A stretch of 64,000 nucleotides of DNA from Vitrella brassicaformis (GCA_001179505.1 CDMY01000320.1:38616-102615); one strand, 5' to 3'; positions 36,006 through 47,384 are shown, counted from the stretch's first letter. Notes: generated by a model from the letters alone, not told the origin. A program made the numbers and translations.

Positions 36006-38601
36006 TCACCCATTTCTTCGTGTCGCATAGACAATGACAGGTCTGCGTTCCCCTAGCAGAGCAACAGGTGTCATCCAGCCCTTCACCGCCTCCCTTCCCA
36101 AAGTCTCCACTCCCTCAATGACCGACGGTGTCCCTTTACCCATCGAGCCGTCCCCCTCTCCCACCCGCCTCTTCTGCTGTCTAACCATTTGTCGTGATGG
36201 AGGCTTGTAGCTCATCCGAAGCGCGTAGTCTAATTTATCGTTCGCCATGACATCGTGTGCCGGGGTGGTCATGGGCCGCCTTGACGGCACCGACAGAGCG
36301 GGGGTGGATGGCGAGTGCGGCATCGGCGTGGCTCCTCTGGGGATAGGAGACACCTGCCGCAGGTACGATGCAGACCGAAAGGGCGCGGGAGGAGACACGC
36401 TGTCGATCGTCAGCAGCTCGGAGGGACACGAAGACAGGCTCGGCCCAGGAGTATCCGTACCAGCGATAGGCGGGCCAGAGACGCCGGCAGTGGTTGAGGG
36501 TCGAGAAGGAGGAGGTGCCGCTTCCAGGACGATCTCTGGCGGCGTCCAGCCCGTCGCCAATTGATGCAGTTGCTGCAGCCTGGCAGCGGAGGCCTTGCTG
36601 TAAAAGCCCCGCTGCTTGTACTTGAGAAAAGGACTGTCAAACAGGCTAGGGGCGGTCGCTTGTTGCTGGACCAACGAAAGGACAGGCTCAAACACAGGCG
36701 GGACGTAGCGCCTCGTCAAGTCATTGGTCCGCTCACCTGCATTTTCTGTAGCTGTCTCAGTCTCGCTGCTGCCACTTTGTTGTGCAGCTGGCGTCTTAGA
36801 TAAGCCCGCAACAATGTCTCAGCCTTCCGTTTCAAACCATTCTGCACCTCTGATCAACACAGATAGACAGAGACATGTGACGGTCGACTCATATGTGTGT
36901 CTACACACCTTTTGGCAAACGACTGAGGATATCGTGGGACGTGATTGCCAGCAAATCGACTGTCGATGACGCCGCTACCACAGTGAAAGGCTCCACCACT
37001 CCCAACAACGTCGATGAGAAGCCGCACATGTGGCCACACGCCAGTGTGCCGCATGACAACTCGCGGGGCGACTCCAGATCTCTGAAAGCGGAAAATGATG
37101 GCAATTGCATGCAACAATTTGCTGTTTCGTTATGCTGATGTCACTCACTCACCTTTTTTTTATAACGGGCTGCATGGGCCTGCCCCAGCTTCTTAGCACG
37201 CACTCTCCTTTGTATACGAAGTAGATGCGCCTCTGACCCTCGTTGGCACTCTGGAGGCTGCCCGCCTGCAGCAGCACATGGCCACGTGGGACGGAGATCG
37301 GTTTGAAGAAAGACGCTGCCAGCTTCTCCATAGTCTTCTCATCCAGGACTTGTTCATCGGGCAGCCACCGGTAGAGAAATGTCATCTGACAGAAGAAGGA
37401 AGGGACATGCCGGCCGTCACTTTTGGGTTGAACTCTTTACTACCTTTTGCTCAATTTGCTTGTAGGCTGCCCGTCTGAATGCCTCCAGAAAGTCCTCCTT
37501 CTGGATCCAGCACACCACCGTCTGCCGCTTATCGAACCTCTGCTCAGCCTTCGATGGGACACCGAGCCGCTCGCCCCCGAACCGTCGCCGAACCTCCTCG
37601 CCCGCCCCCTCTCCAAGGACCGTCTTGACCGAGACCAGCCTCTCCGTGTCCTTAACCAAGCCGAGTTCGCCCAGTGTGTCACCAGGCGTCAGCGTGGCGA
37701 TAAGCTCCCCCAGATTCTCCTCTTCCTCGGGCGGCAGCTCGTCGTCGCTCTCCTCATCTTCGACCTCATCCATGTGGAATTTCACTGCCGTACCGGTCGT
37801 CAGAAATATGGGGGAGGTCTTGCTCTTCTTGGCGGCGGCTTTCTGGCTCTGGGGGGAGTCGGCGTCCAGGATGCTCATCATGTGAGACACTCTGCCGCCC
37901 TTGTGGGGGCTCGACGTCTCCTCGGGCAACGCCAATACCTCCTGTGGAGCCGTCAGGGCATGTACAAGGGCTGGCTGGGAAGGTGACGAAGGCGGGAGGG
38001 CATAGATCTCTGCTGCCGCTACTGCCTCGTTGAGGGAGTCTCTGCGTTCTTGGGGAGAGAGCGGCGGGGGGTTGTGCTGATAGATGGCGAGGGCGCCGTG
38101 CAGGAGGAGAAAAAACGCATTCGACGTGTCGCCCTCTCTGGAAATGGCGCAGAACCAATGAACCGAGCAAGTGTGTTTGAACCTGCATCTCTGCATGCCT
38201 GAAAAGGACGGTATTGGCGTTGAGTGTGGTCACCCCCATCAGCCTCGTGAGCTCCTCGCGCACTTCGTGGGAAAGTTCGACGAAGAACTTGTTGGCCCGT
38301 AACAGCTGATCGAACACACACATGGACACCAACAGACATGCACGACACTGGCCACACTTGCGCATGTGCGGCAGCCTGCCTTGTGCAGGAGTGCGCATTC
38401 GTCTTCGGTACGGTTCTTTCCCTCTTCTTTCAATATGTCGCGTATCTCCACCACACGCGGCACCGTCAAGACGGGCAGGCGGTAGCGGGGATGGGTTGAT
38501 TGCATTCTGCTGGGGTCTGTTCTGAGGGGAAAGAGGGCTCCCAGCGGCCCCAAGGCGACCGCGCTCCGATTTAGAGGGAGTCGCTGCATGATTAGGCCCA
38601 T
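36006..38601 (-). CDS. cyclic-nucleotide-binding-domain protein (CNBD2-like)
   Basis: Start MGLIMQRLPLNRSAV at 38601, stop at 36006, about seven exons. The cNMP fold is recognisable: LSHEVREELTRLMGVTTL, NTVLFRHAEMQREGDTSNAF, FFLLLHGALAIY, then TLTPGDTLGELGLV and a late strand with TVVCWIQKEDFLEAF. A second, weaker cNMP-like roll (VPRGHVLLQAGS, RRIYFVYKGECVLRS) follows. Between the strand ALAIYQHN and the LGEL turn lies an acidic disordered insertion of about 130 residues, which includes DEESDDELPPEEEE. The phosphate-binding turn is GDTLGELGLV without the usual R-A-A, so binding of cAMP or cGMP is doubtful. The C-terminal 230 residues are Pro/Ser-rich. Confidence 0.65.
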
Positions 38602-38640
38602 GCATGAGCTGTGGCAGGCCACGTTTTGTGACAGGTAAGC

Positions 38641-39050
38641 TGCAGGTGAAGACACTTATACCAGCCATCAACCAATCAACACTGTCTGCACATCTACCAA
38701 CTGCTTACTCCAGTGGCTCTCTCATGCCACGTGCCACACATCGACACCGCATGGGTGCTCCCCCGGCCGCTCAAGACCGAGAAAGCAGCCATAGGGCCCC
38801 GACTATGTACACGTGGAAGAAAAGCCAATACGGCACAGCACATGCGTAACAAGTACTGACTGACTTTGCCTTGTAGTGCTCTTGTCAGGTGCTTACACGT
38901 GAAGGCACTTACTGCAGTCGCTGAATGCCATGTGCCACACATCAAGCCCGCACGGGTGCCCCCTTAGCCAGCCAAGACCGAGAAAGCACGGGTACGCAGG
39001 CGCTGTGCGACACGAAAAACAGCCAGCACGGCACACATGCGTCAGCGAAT
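38641..39050. repeat. diverged tandem direct repeat
   Basis: Two units of about 150-200 bp: one from about 38641 to 38845, one from about 38885 to 39045. Shared blocks in the same order include GTGCCACACATC, AAGACCGAGAAAGCA and GCACGGCACACATGCGT-like ends. It is noncoding, upstream of the cNMP-binding gene. Confidence 0.55.
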
Positions 39051-39343
39051 ACAGACAATAAATGCTCGCCATATGCTGAAACGTTGTTCCAGCGTTCCGG
39101 GCTGGAGGCGGAAATCGTCTGCTGACCGGCTGTGATCAGCTGGCGATGTCGGCAACCGTCACGCAACGCACAGACCAACAGCAGAGCGCATACACATTGC
39201 ATGCACCAGTGAGACCGTCACAAATACGGTATGTATGCACAGAAAAATCTGCAGTGTGACACCATCCCCCAGGTCTCTCTCTCAAGCATCATTTTGGGGC
39301 CAATACCAACCCCTCACATTCAGTTATCTCCACTCGCCACTCA

Positions 39344-39589
39344 TCACCGGCTGACTGGCGGCGCGTCCTCTTCCCACGGCTCGGGTTTCTTCCCGAACAG
39401 CCTCCATCTTGGTGCTGGTTTGCCGTAGGGCTCTGGCTGGGGCGGTCCGGCCATCCAGGGAATGATGAAGATGAGCGCCAGGCTGCCCACCATGAAAACA
39501 GTCGGGTAGACCAGGGGACCTATCTGAACCTTGTACTGCGTCATGACCTGAGGCGGGCTGCGGACTGACGAAAAGAGGCCCGGCGGCAC
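39344..39589 (-). CDS. very small single-TM protein
   Basis: Single exon of 81 codons (MPPGLFSSVRSPP) or 66 codons from an internal ATG near 39543 (MTQYKVQIGPLVYPTVFMVG). One membrane helix (YPTVFMVGSLALIFIIPWMA) is followed by a proline-rich polar tail (PPQPEPYGKPAPRWRLFGKK). This is the shape of small respiratory-complex subunits, but I cannot name it. Confidence 0.55.
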   Translation of the reverse strand: MPPGLFSSVRSPPQVMTQYKVQIGPLVYPTVFMVGSLALIFIIPWMAGPPQPEPYGKPAPRWRLFGKKPEPWEEDAPPVSR

Positions 39590-39788
39590 ACGTTGTCGGC
39601 AACAGACGGGAGGAAGGCGTCCTTGTGTGAGAAGTATCTTGCGTCAGATCTTCGGGTTCACTGGCAGTCGGCGGTTGCTGAGTACACGGGGCGTGTAGAG
39701 AGCGGCATTCTCATGCGGATTCAATCCTCCCTCTCTCTCGAATCTTGCGATTACGTTGAAGAATCTGAGAGAGCAGTTTCACGGATTT

Positions 39789-39796
39789 GCGAGCTC
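39789..39796. promoter_or_regulatory. GCGAGCT promoter motif
   Basis: GCGAGCTC in the gap between the tiny TM gene (minus) and the RING gene (plus), 167 bp before the RING ATG at 39963. Confidence 0.45.
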
Positions 39797-39962
39797 CGAA
39801 GAAGAAATTGGAGTTCAAGTTGTATGTGGAGTGGGCGGCTATGCTTCAGCGTTGACGTGCATAGCTTTTCGAATCAGCTGACTCTCTTCCTTGTGAGCTG
39901 ACCCTTCCTGATACTCCCTGATACTCACCCGGAGCTCTTGAGCCACTGCCTCCCAGGGTGCC

Positions 39963-41500
39963 ATGGCATCCCTGTCGTTCGCATCCGGCGCACAGCACTC
40001 GGTTCGTGCGCTGCAGAGCTTGCCCAAGCTGATCAACTACCAGCTGCAGGCTCACGGGCAGGCACTGCACCGCGGCGTGGGCGTCGCCCGCCGCGCACTC
40101 GGTGCCTTCTTCTTCGGAACGGAGGAGGAGGCGCAGAGGAACCGGGACCCGCTGATGGAGACCGTGACGCAGTATCCCGACGAATCACTCTGGTTCATCA
40201 AGTGAGTGGGAGGGGAAAGTATGGTGGATGGTGTGGATGGTCACCGTGTGTGTGTGATAGGGTGGTGATGCTATTTGGCGCGATTAGCGGGTTTGTGATA
40301 TCGATTCCGTGCCTCTTTTACCTGTGGTTCTTCTGGCTGGAGGGGGCATCGTGCAACAGACCGCTGCGGTGTGTAAAGTGATGGAGGGAAGAAGAAAGGC
40401 CAGCACACGACAGCATCGACATGTGCGTCATTGTGTGTGTGTGTGTGTGCATGTGTGTCAGGTACTGGGTGTTGTTCAACTGTTCCCTCCAGCTGATCCA
40501 GGTGCCAATCCGGCTGGTGTTCTTCTCCCGGCTGCTGCACGTCGGGCGGCAAGGCGGACCCAACCACAGAAACCACATACACCAGTGGTCAGTCATCTCA
40601 CGCACAGAGCAGCATGCAACCGCCCATTCTGCATTCTCCCTGTCCACGTGTGTGTGTTCTTTCAGTTTGCGGCTGCTGACGAGTGGTCGTGCGTGGAAGT
40701 GCAGCAAGTTCCTGAGCATTTTAAACTACGGCTGGTTCATCCTGGGCGTCGTGTGGGTCCTCAACTCGTCACACTGCGCCGAGGCGCCAGGCCTCTGGAA
40801 ACTCACCGTCGGAGTGGTCAGTAGTCGACTCAGACAGACCCATTGATGGATGCCCTTTGCCACGGTGTGTCACGTTTGTGTGCCTTCTTGACTTCAGATA
40901 GCGATGTCAATGGCACGTCTGCTGATCACTCTGGTGTGTTTCTACTACTCGTTCCCACCCCGCAACCTGCCCACGGCCTCCCGCAGGCGGCGGGGCGCCA
41001 CACAGGCCGCCATCGACGCACTCCCAGTCTCCAAGTACCATGCCTCCGCTGACGTGCCACTGCTCAGGGACCCCACGTGAGCTTCTTCCCTGGCTGAGAA
41101 GGAGAGAGAGGAACAGATGGGAGAGGATGTGTGGATCCTTCCTTTGTGTGTGTCAGTTGCTCCATCTGTTTGGCGGAGTGGGTGGATGGTGACGAGCTGC
41201 GGTGGCTGCCCTGCAACCACTCCTTCCACAAGAAATGTGTCGACAAGTGGCTGTAAGCTGACATCCATCCATCCATCCACAACACGGCACAACAAGGGCG
41301 AGACAGCGATTTCGTGTGTGTGTGTGTGTGTGCGCGCAGGAAGCGTAGTTCCGCGTGTCCTCTGTGCCTGCGGTGTGTGGAGGGGCGGGATGGACACGGA
41401 CAGACCATCGGTAAGGGAGAGGAATGGTCACATCGACCCACACACCCACTTTTCCTGTCTCCTCGTGCCGTTTCTCTGTGTCCGCAGCTCCCATTGGATG
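39963..41500 (+). CDS. multi-TM RING-H2 E3 ubiquitin ligase
   Basis: Seven or eight exons from [14 protein letters not shown]. Four hydrophobic segments are visible: [58 protein letters not shown] and [16 protein letters not shown]. The RING-H2 finger is split over two exons: [19 protein letters not shown], then [12 protein letters not shown] and CPLC. The zinc ligands are complete (C2, C-H-H-C, C2). This layout of N-terminal membrane helices and C-terminal RING-H2 is shared with plant and protist ER or endosomal ligases. With the last intron (donor after QTI) removed the protein ends APIG at 41500; otherwise it runs to 41544. Confidence 0.8.
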
Positions 41501-42990
41501 AGCTACTGGCCGCTACTCTTGCGCCCACGGTTTCCCACGATTGATGGAGCCACCCCACCCGCCGATCCCACACACCTACTTCCCTGCCCTGCCTGCCTTC
41601 TTTCTTGACTACCTACGTACCGATTGACTGCTGCCTACCAGCCAGCCTTGTTTCCGTCGTGCTGCTGGCTGCCTGGCGCTTTGCTTTGCTGCCTCTTGCT
41701 TGTTCGGTTGCTGTCCGACTGGTGCGTCTGGTGTACAATGTACTCACCCACCCACCCACTCACTCACCCCTCCCTCCCTCCCTTCCTGGCTGGAATGCGG
41801 ACAGTCTCATTAATGACACCCGCCCTCGGACACACACACACCCATGCGCACATCCAATCCGTGTATGTATGCAGGCACATGGGCAGGGGGACGCTCAGGT
41901 TTCGCTGAGCAGTGTACTTACTGTACGGCCGTGTGAATGTGCGTCTGTGTGGGTGAGTGGGTGTGTGTGTATTGGTGGCTTTCGAGTGGGTGCACCGTCA
42001 TTTACCGAGGGGGACAGTGCTGATTGTCTGTCGACTCTCTTGGGGTCTTTGGAGTGTGACGCTGGCACGTGCCTCGCCAGATCAGGCGGGAGAGCCACAT
42101 GACACTGAGCCCGGTGTCATGTGGCTCTTTAGCCTTTTTCGGCCAGGTACGTGTCCTTCGCCACGCAATCACAGGCCATCGTCGGGAGGTGAAGGAAAGG
42201 ATCTCTGGGCACCTTGGCCGCTCACTGGCTGACAGGCGAGTGCGTGCCGTATGGGGTGCCATGCGTTGTTAGACGCAGCGTGCAGTGTGTGGCCTGCATG
42301 GGTGGATGGATGGCGCAGAACATCGCTTCAAGGGTCATTTGTATTTGTAGTGTCCGGCAACACACCACACCGCGGCAGGTCACACCACACGCCAACACGC
42401 TCGCCAAGGAGACCCCCCATCTGCCCATGCATCCATCCATCCATCAGCTCATGATTGTCTCGTTCCACACACATGAACATGAATGTGACGCCACCGCGCC
42501 ACGACGCCAACGCATCAACGAACCAACACTACTGACACGCGACAAGGCGACCGACTTCCCTCCCCCCTCCCACCTCATACGCACCGACGACACCAACACA
42601 GACGCGCCCTCACAGGAAGACAAGACATGCAGCCGAGCCACCGCCGCTTAGAACCGCCTATCAACACTTACCATTGCAACCGTGGATGACTCCAAAATTG
42701 ACAGTCCTCCCCTCTCCCCGCCTCCACGTTATGGACACACACACTTTGTCACGTGCACACACAGAGATACCGACAGACACACGAGGGCATGACGCCCCAT
42801 CACTCCCGACCACAGAGCAGCCAACTAGGAAAAACTGGCCAGCCAGGAGGGAGAGAGAGTGTGTCCATACAGGCGTGCAGGTGGTATCCGATGCGGCTGC
42901 ACTCTGCAGTTGGCGAGTGCGTGGGCAAAAACAGGTGGCGGATGAATGTGGGAGGTCGTCTGTGTGGACAGCCACAACACACGGCATACA

Positions 42991-43026
<36 letters not shown>

Positions 43027-43385
43027 CAGAATCGCCCGCAGCTCCCTCCCTCCCCTGTAGCCACATTCATCAATCCATCCATCCACAAAGTAGCCAGCAA
43101 TATACTACACGAGAAATAGGGGATAGCAGCCCACCCTGCCACCCGACACACACTCAGGCGGCAGGCAGACAGGCAGTAAGTCGTCGTCACTCGGGCGCAT
43201 GCACCACACCACATGCACCGCCACTTACAGACAGAAAACACGTCAATGCATGTAGCCACGTATGAGCGTTAGCAGGGCCCCGTCCGTTCTGTCTGCACCT
43301 TGAGCAGACATCACAGCACACGACAAACAGAGGGCCCGCGCCCACACGTACACATGACCCCACGCACCCACGCACCCAGGCACCC
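41501..43385. other. long region without a supported gene
   Basis: Contains short tandem repeats (CCCACTCACTCA near 41750-41785, CA and GA tracts near 42985-43025), the perfect hairpin at 42091-42128, and no frame with coding character or consistent splice sites. Last exons of the neighbouring CCCH gene may reach in from the right. Confidence 0.5.
42091..42128. repeat. perfect 15-bp inverted repeat with 8-nt loop
   Basis: AGAGCCACATGACAC at 42091-42105, loop TGAGCCCG, and the exact complement at 42114-42128. It is followed by TTAGCCTTTTTCGG. A perfect stem of this length is not expected by chance in noncoding DNA. It could be a structured RNA end, a recombination scar or a protein-binding palindrome. 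Confidence 0.7.
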
Positions 43386-44210
43386 TCACACGCAATCAAG
43401 CAGGCAATAAGCAAGCAACAAACCTCCGGACACAAGCCTTGAAACGCACAGCTGGCCACAGCTCTGCCTACCTATGTGCGGCGTGCCTGCCGCGCCGCCA
43501 TGGATGCGGGCCAAGTGCCCATACAGCTCGGCACACATCTCATCAACGGGGAAGCTCTCACCTCGCCGTGTCGAGGTCGGTGAAGAAGAGCCACCCCAGT
43601 CCCAGCCCCCGCCCGCACCTCCCTCTCCCTCCGGCAGAGTAGCCGTCCAGCCACCCCCACCAGCCACACGCCGGTCGAGCAATCGCGGCCCCGTCACGGC
43701 GATGGGAACGGGAGCCGACGATGCCATCGCCGCCTCGGCTGAGGCCGCTTTCCGCAATTGTGGCATGGTCGGCGGCTCGCAGCAGTGGAGGACATTTGCG
43801 ATGCGGTGGCACATGTCCCCCAGCAGCTGCCTGGCCTCGGCGTCCTCCAGAGCTTCGTCGAAGTGCCACCGGCGATCCGTCGACGTGCCCGCCTTGATGA
43901 AGTCTAGCGCCTGTCTGCAGACGCTCTTGAGCTGTGCTGTGTAGACCTTGCTGTTGGTCCTGGCATCAGCGTCAGGGCTGCTCCTGGTGGGAGGGGGCCG
44001 GGCCGGGGGAGGGGGGATTGGTACGCTTTGCGATTGAAGGCAGCTTGACATGCCCTCGACATGGTTAGGTTGATTGCCTGATGGGGAGAGGAGGGGCTCG
44101 TGACGCCGCACAGTTGGCGGTCTGACCTGAATGGGACAGACAGACAGACAAACACCCCATTTGTATGTATTGGTTTCCTCCATCATTCTTGGTCGGTCCG
44201 CGTGTACTTT

Positions 44211-44269
<59 letters not shown>

Positions 44270-45007
44270 CGTCCGTCCGTCTGTCACACACTTGGAATGA
44301 GTGTTGGGTCTCGCCGTTCGGGTCGCCTTCGACGAGCTCCAGCCCATTGATGGGCGGTAGAGTGATGCCTTGCCTTCGCAGGAACTTGCGGTACATGAAG
44401 AAGCGGCACCCTGACAGACATGGGCATGGGCACCCATCGGCACAGAAACGGATGTGGTGTGTGCGTCTGTCGGCCCACCTTGCAGGGATCGCCGCTCTGA
44501 CGGGTGGTGGATGTCGGGGCAGAAGGGGCGCTGACAGGTGCCGTGGGCGTGACTCAGACACGGTCTCGTCTTGTAGTACAGGGGATGGTAATCATGCTCA
44601 GCTGACCACACACACACACACACACCATCACTGCAGCTGTCCAGTCCCACCACACACACACGCTTTCTCACCTTGTGAATGGGCATACGGGCACTTGTCT
44701 CCTCTCTCGCAGCGTGACGCCGGAAGGTCCGGGCAGGGCAGATGGACGTACCGCAGCGTGCCGGGGCAGGATCTGCCGAAGCCGGGGCCTCTCCGCAACC
44801 TCTCTTCTTCTCCGTGTGAGTAGGTGCATGACTCCCCGTAAGCACAGTGCCGCTGCAGATGCGTCCGCCTCCTGGGGCATGGTGTCGTGAAGATGCTGAA
44901 ACACAACAAACGATAGAATGACAGACGATGCGGTGCTCATCCCACATAAGAAGATCTGTGACTCGTGCGCACCTGAAGAGTTCTGCCTCTGAGAGGACGC
45001 GGTTCAT
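43386..45007 (-). CDS. tandem CCCH zinc-finger protein
   Basis: Exon 1 is short (MNRVLSEAELF from 45007). The next exon has CAYGESCTYSH and CERGDKCPYAHS; the following one has HPLYYKTRPC, then CQRPFCPDIHHPSE. This C-x4/5-C-x3-H array followed by the YKTRPC phrase and another C...C...H unit matches the tandem CCCH fingers of plant RR-TZF or Unkempt-type RNA-binding proteins. Later exons are RFFMYRKFLRRQGITLPP and a long Pro/Ser-rich exon with an alpha-helical part (AQLKSVCRQALDFIKAG). One intron (about 44148-44291) is a (CTGT)n microsatellite on the plus strand. The 3' end is unsure: there is a possible donor near 43472, else the stop is at 43386. Likely binds mRNA. Confidence 0.7.
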
Positions 45008-45109
45008 TCACTACGTCATCAAATGCGCTGTGGCCCCGCACTGAGACTTCGCTCCCAGCCCTCCCGGCCACTAAATGCCCGGGGTTTCACGCAATGCCTT
45101 ATTCCACCT

Positions 45110-45117
45110 GCGAGCTG
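45110..45117. promoter_or_regulatory. GCGAGCT promoter motif
   Basis: GCGAGCTG, 103 bp before the CCCH gene ATG and 54 bp before the ATG at 45171. Its position favours 45171 over the upstream ATG at 45075 as start of the next gene. Confidence 0.5.
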
Positions 45118-45170
45118 GAGATGTGATTGGCTTTTGGAGATTGCTGGAGAGGACAGGCGCCGTTTCCTCG

Positions 45171-45830
45171 ATGGGTGTTGGTCCGAGCGTGCCGAGACCT
45201 CCGGATCTGTATGAGAATGAGAGGGAGTTTGACCCCGACGAGACATACCTCCGTGTGCGTGCAGCCCTCGCCCGCCTCAATCGGTCGTGGGAGCTGCAGC
45301 CAAGAGGCCGCGTGTGCAGCATCCAGCGACTGAGCGACGAGGAGATAGAGGAGCTCGCCGGCTGGCTCGATAAAGACTCCAACCGTGTCGACCCCGACCA
45401 CAAGGAGGAGTTCAAGGACAAGGCGCAGGAGTACGCCGACCGGGCAGATGCCCTCCACCGGCAGTGGATGGTGTGGGTCTGGGGCGAGAAGACCGTCCAG
45501 TAAGCATGACACACACAGACACACACGACAGCCAGAAAGTAGCACGCCCTTCACACCACGTGTGTGTCCCCCCTGCTGGTTGTGTCATGAATGCAGGAAG
45601 CTCGAGCGTGACGTCCCAGAAGACGTCTTCGACCTGGCGCCTTCGGCGACACTTCAAACATGGACCCCGACGCCCCCCCTCCTCAGCCCACGGGGCAGCC
45701 GTCGGCACCTGCACACACGGCCTCTCAGGCGGGGAACGGCACGGTCACTGTCGGGGTGCCTCCACCTTCGAGGGCGCCGCTGCTGCAGTACGCACCGCAG
45801 TCCTACCAGAACTACTGCTCACTCTCGTGA
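45171..45830 (+). CDS. copy A of an inverted duplicate gene, frame break in exon 2
   Basis: Exon 1 45171-45499 (MGVGPSVPRPPDLYENERE), exon 2 from 45597. Exon 1 encodes a helical, charged region (RLSDEEIEELAGWLD, EYADRADALHRQWMVWVWGE). I do not recognise the family. In exon 2 the frame breaks at GG 45635-45636, where copy B has GGG. With one more G the frame reads LGAFGDTSNMDPD and continues, Pro/Gln/Ser-rich, to QSYQNYCSLS and the stop at 45828-45830. As sequenced it runs in another frame to 45990 with poor composition. ATG 45171 is preferred because similarity with copy B starts there and because of the promoter motif. Confidence 0.6.
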
Positions 45831-46500
45831 GGTCGCGGGCCAGTTTGCTATGTGTGTGGTTCATAGGGGGGTTGATGCATTTTTCGTATCCCTGGTGGTA
45901 GATAGATTCATGAGTTATTGGATGGGGAGCGCAGCAGAGTGGTCAGCTATGACTTGCCATGGAGACACATACGAGATTCGATGTATTTGAACCATCAATC
46001 ACTCAGCGGTTGAGAAGCTGCGCAGCAAGGCTGCGTGTCTGTCTGTTGCGTTGGCGCGTAGTGCGAGTACGTGTGTGCCAGGCGGGCGGTCAGGATGGTG
46101 CTGGTATGCGACCTCACACGACCATCAGCAAGCTGCAATGAATGCCAGACGGACAAGCACAAAGATGACTGTTTCGTGTATGCTGAGTGTGTGCACACTT
46201 CACTGGACTGACCTGCTCCGTGTCAGCGGCAACCTGTTTGCATGACTGTGTGTACGACGGCCACGAACAGACAGACAGAACACGCACGCACAACCTACGG
46301 ACGTAAGTAAATTCTTCCTGTCCCTCTCCTCGGACAGGGCTGGAGAGACCGATACACACGCACACAGACGGAGATGGACTGAATGCCAGGGGACCACAGA
46401 GTAGCGAGTGCCTGTGGGCGCGTACCTGATTCGACATATCGTCATGTCGGCCCTCGAGCTGCTGGGGTCACTCTGCCGCGCTCCTTATCCACTGAATCAA
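45831..46500. other. spacer between inverted gene copies
   Basis: No supported gene. This is the central part of the large inverted duplication; the arms end near 45830 and 46510. Confidence 0.4.
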
Positions 46501-46772
46501 TACGAAACATGCACCAATCCCCCCGTCTCACATAAACGACACCCTCTCGGCAGCAGGATCTGTGAGCCCCGCTGTTTGGCAGGCTGCGGTGCGGACTCCA
46601 CGAGCGGCACACTCGAAGGTGATGGCACCCCGATGGTGAGCGTATCGTTCCCCGCCTGAGAGGCCGTCTGTGCAGGTGCCGGCCGCTGCACCGTGGGCTG
46701 AGGAGGGGGCCTTACCCTTACCCGTCTCCACCACTCAGGAGGAGGAGGAGGTACCGGCAGCTGCGCCGTAGG

Positions 46773-47293
46773 CTAAGTAGGGGGAGCGTCGGGGTCCTCC
46801 ATGTTTGAAGTGTCGCCGAAGGCGCCCAGCGGGATGGCGTCTTCTGAGAAATCACGCTCCAGCCTCCTGCATTCATGACACAACAAGCAGGAGGGACCCA
46901 CAGGTGGTGTGAAGTGTGTGCTACCTGTCTGGCTGTGGTGTGTGTCTGTGTGTTGCATGCTTACTGGACGGTCTTCTCGCCCCAAACCCACACCAGCCAT
47001 TGCCGGTGGAGGGCAGCTGACCGGTCGGCGTACTCCTGCGCCTTGTCCTTGAACTCCTTCTTGTGGTCGGGGTGGACGCGGTTGGAGTCGCCGTCGAGCC
47101 AGCCGGCGAGTTCTTCTATCTCTTCGTCGCTCAGTCGCTGGATGCTGCACACGCGGCCTCTTGGTTGCAGCTCCCATGACCGATTGAGGCGGGCGAGGGC
47201 TGCACGCACACGGAGGTATGTCTCGTCGGGGTCAAACTCCCTCTCATTCTCATACAGATCCGGAGGTCTCGGCACGCTCGGACCAACACCCAT
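46773..47293 (-). CDS. copy B of the inverted duplicate gene, shorter C-terminus
   Basis: Exon 1 47293-46965, exon 2 46866-46773: 140 residues, frame intact. It differs from copy A by only a few residues in exon 1 (GWLDGDSNRVHPDHKKEF against GWLDKDSNRVDPDHKEEF). It ends DPDAPPT because of a TAG in an extra segment of about 80 bp. That segment is itself a diverged tandem copy of the following sequence (both contain CC.ACGG.GCAGC.GCCGG.ACCT). The sequence matching the copy A tail (TASQAGNDTLTIGVPSP) lies beyond the stop, down to about 46510, unread. Confidence 0.6.
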
Positions 47294-47384
47294 CGAGGCA
47301 GACGCAGATCACCAGCAGCGATGCAGATCGATCAGCGATTTCTGTGTATTGAAGTGCTTCTGTGAAACGCTTTAAGAGCTGGCT

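Noticed and set aside
42091-42140. Bacterial-type terminator
   Set aside because: The shape fits, but all surrounding genes are spliced nuclear genes, so it is reported as a hairpin of unknown role.
43474-43944. 156-codon plus-strand open frame
   Set aside because: Antisense to the last long exon of the CCCH gene, whose frame joins in phase with clear zinc-finger exons.
44206-44285. (CTGT)n / (GACA)n run as a coding repeat or telomere-like sequence
   Set aside because: It lies in an intron of the CCCH gene and is not a known telomere repeat; similar microsatellites occur in many introns here.
45075-45170. Upstream ATG (MPGVSRNALFHL) as start of copy A
   Set aside because: Similarity to copy B begins at the ATG at 45171, and the promoter motif lies at 45110 between the two ATGs.
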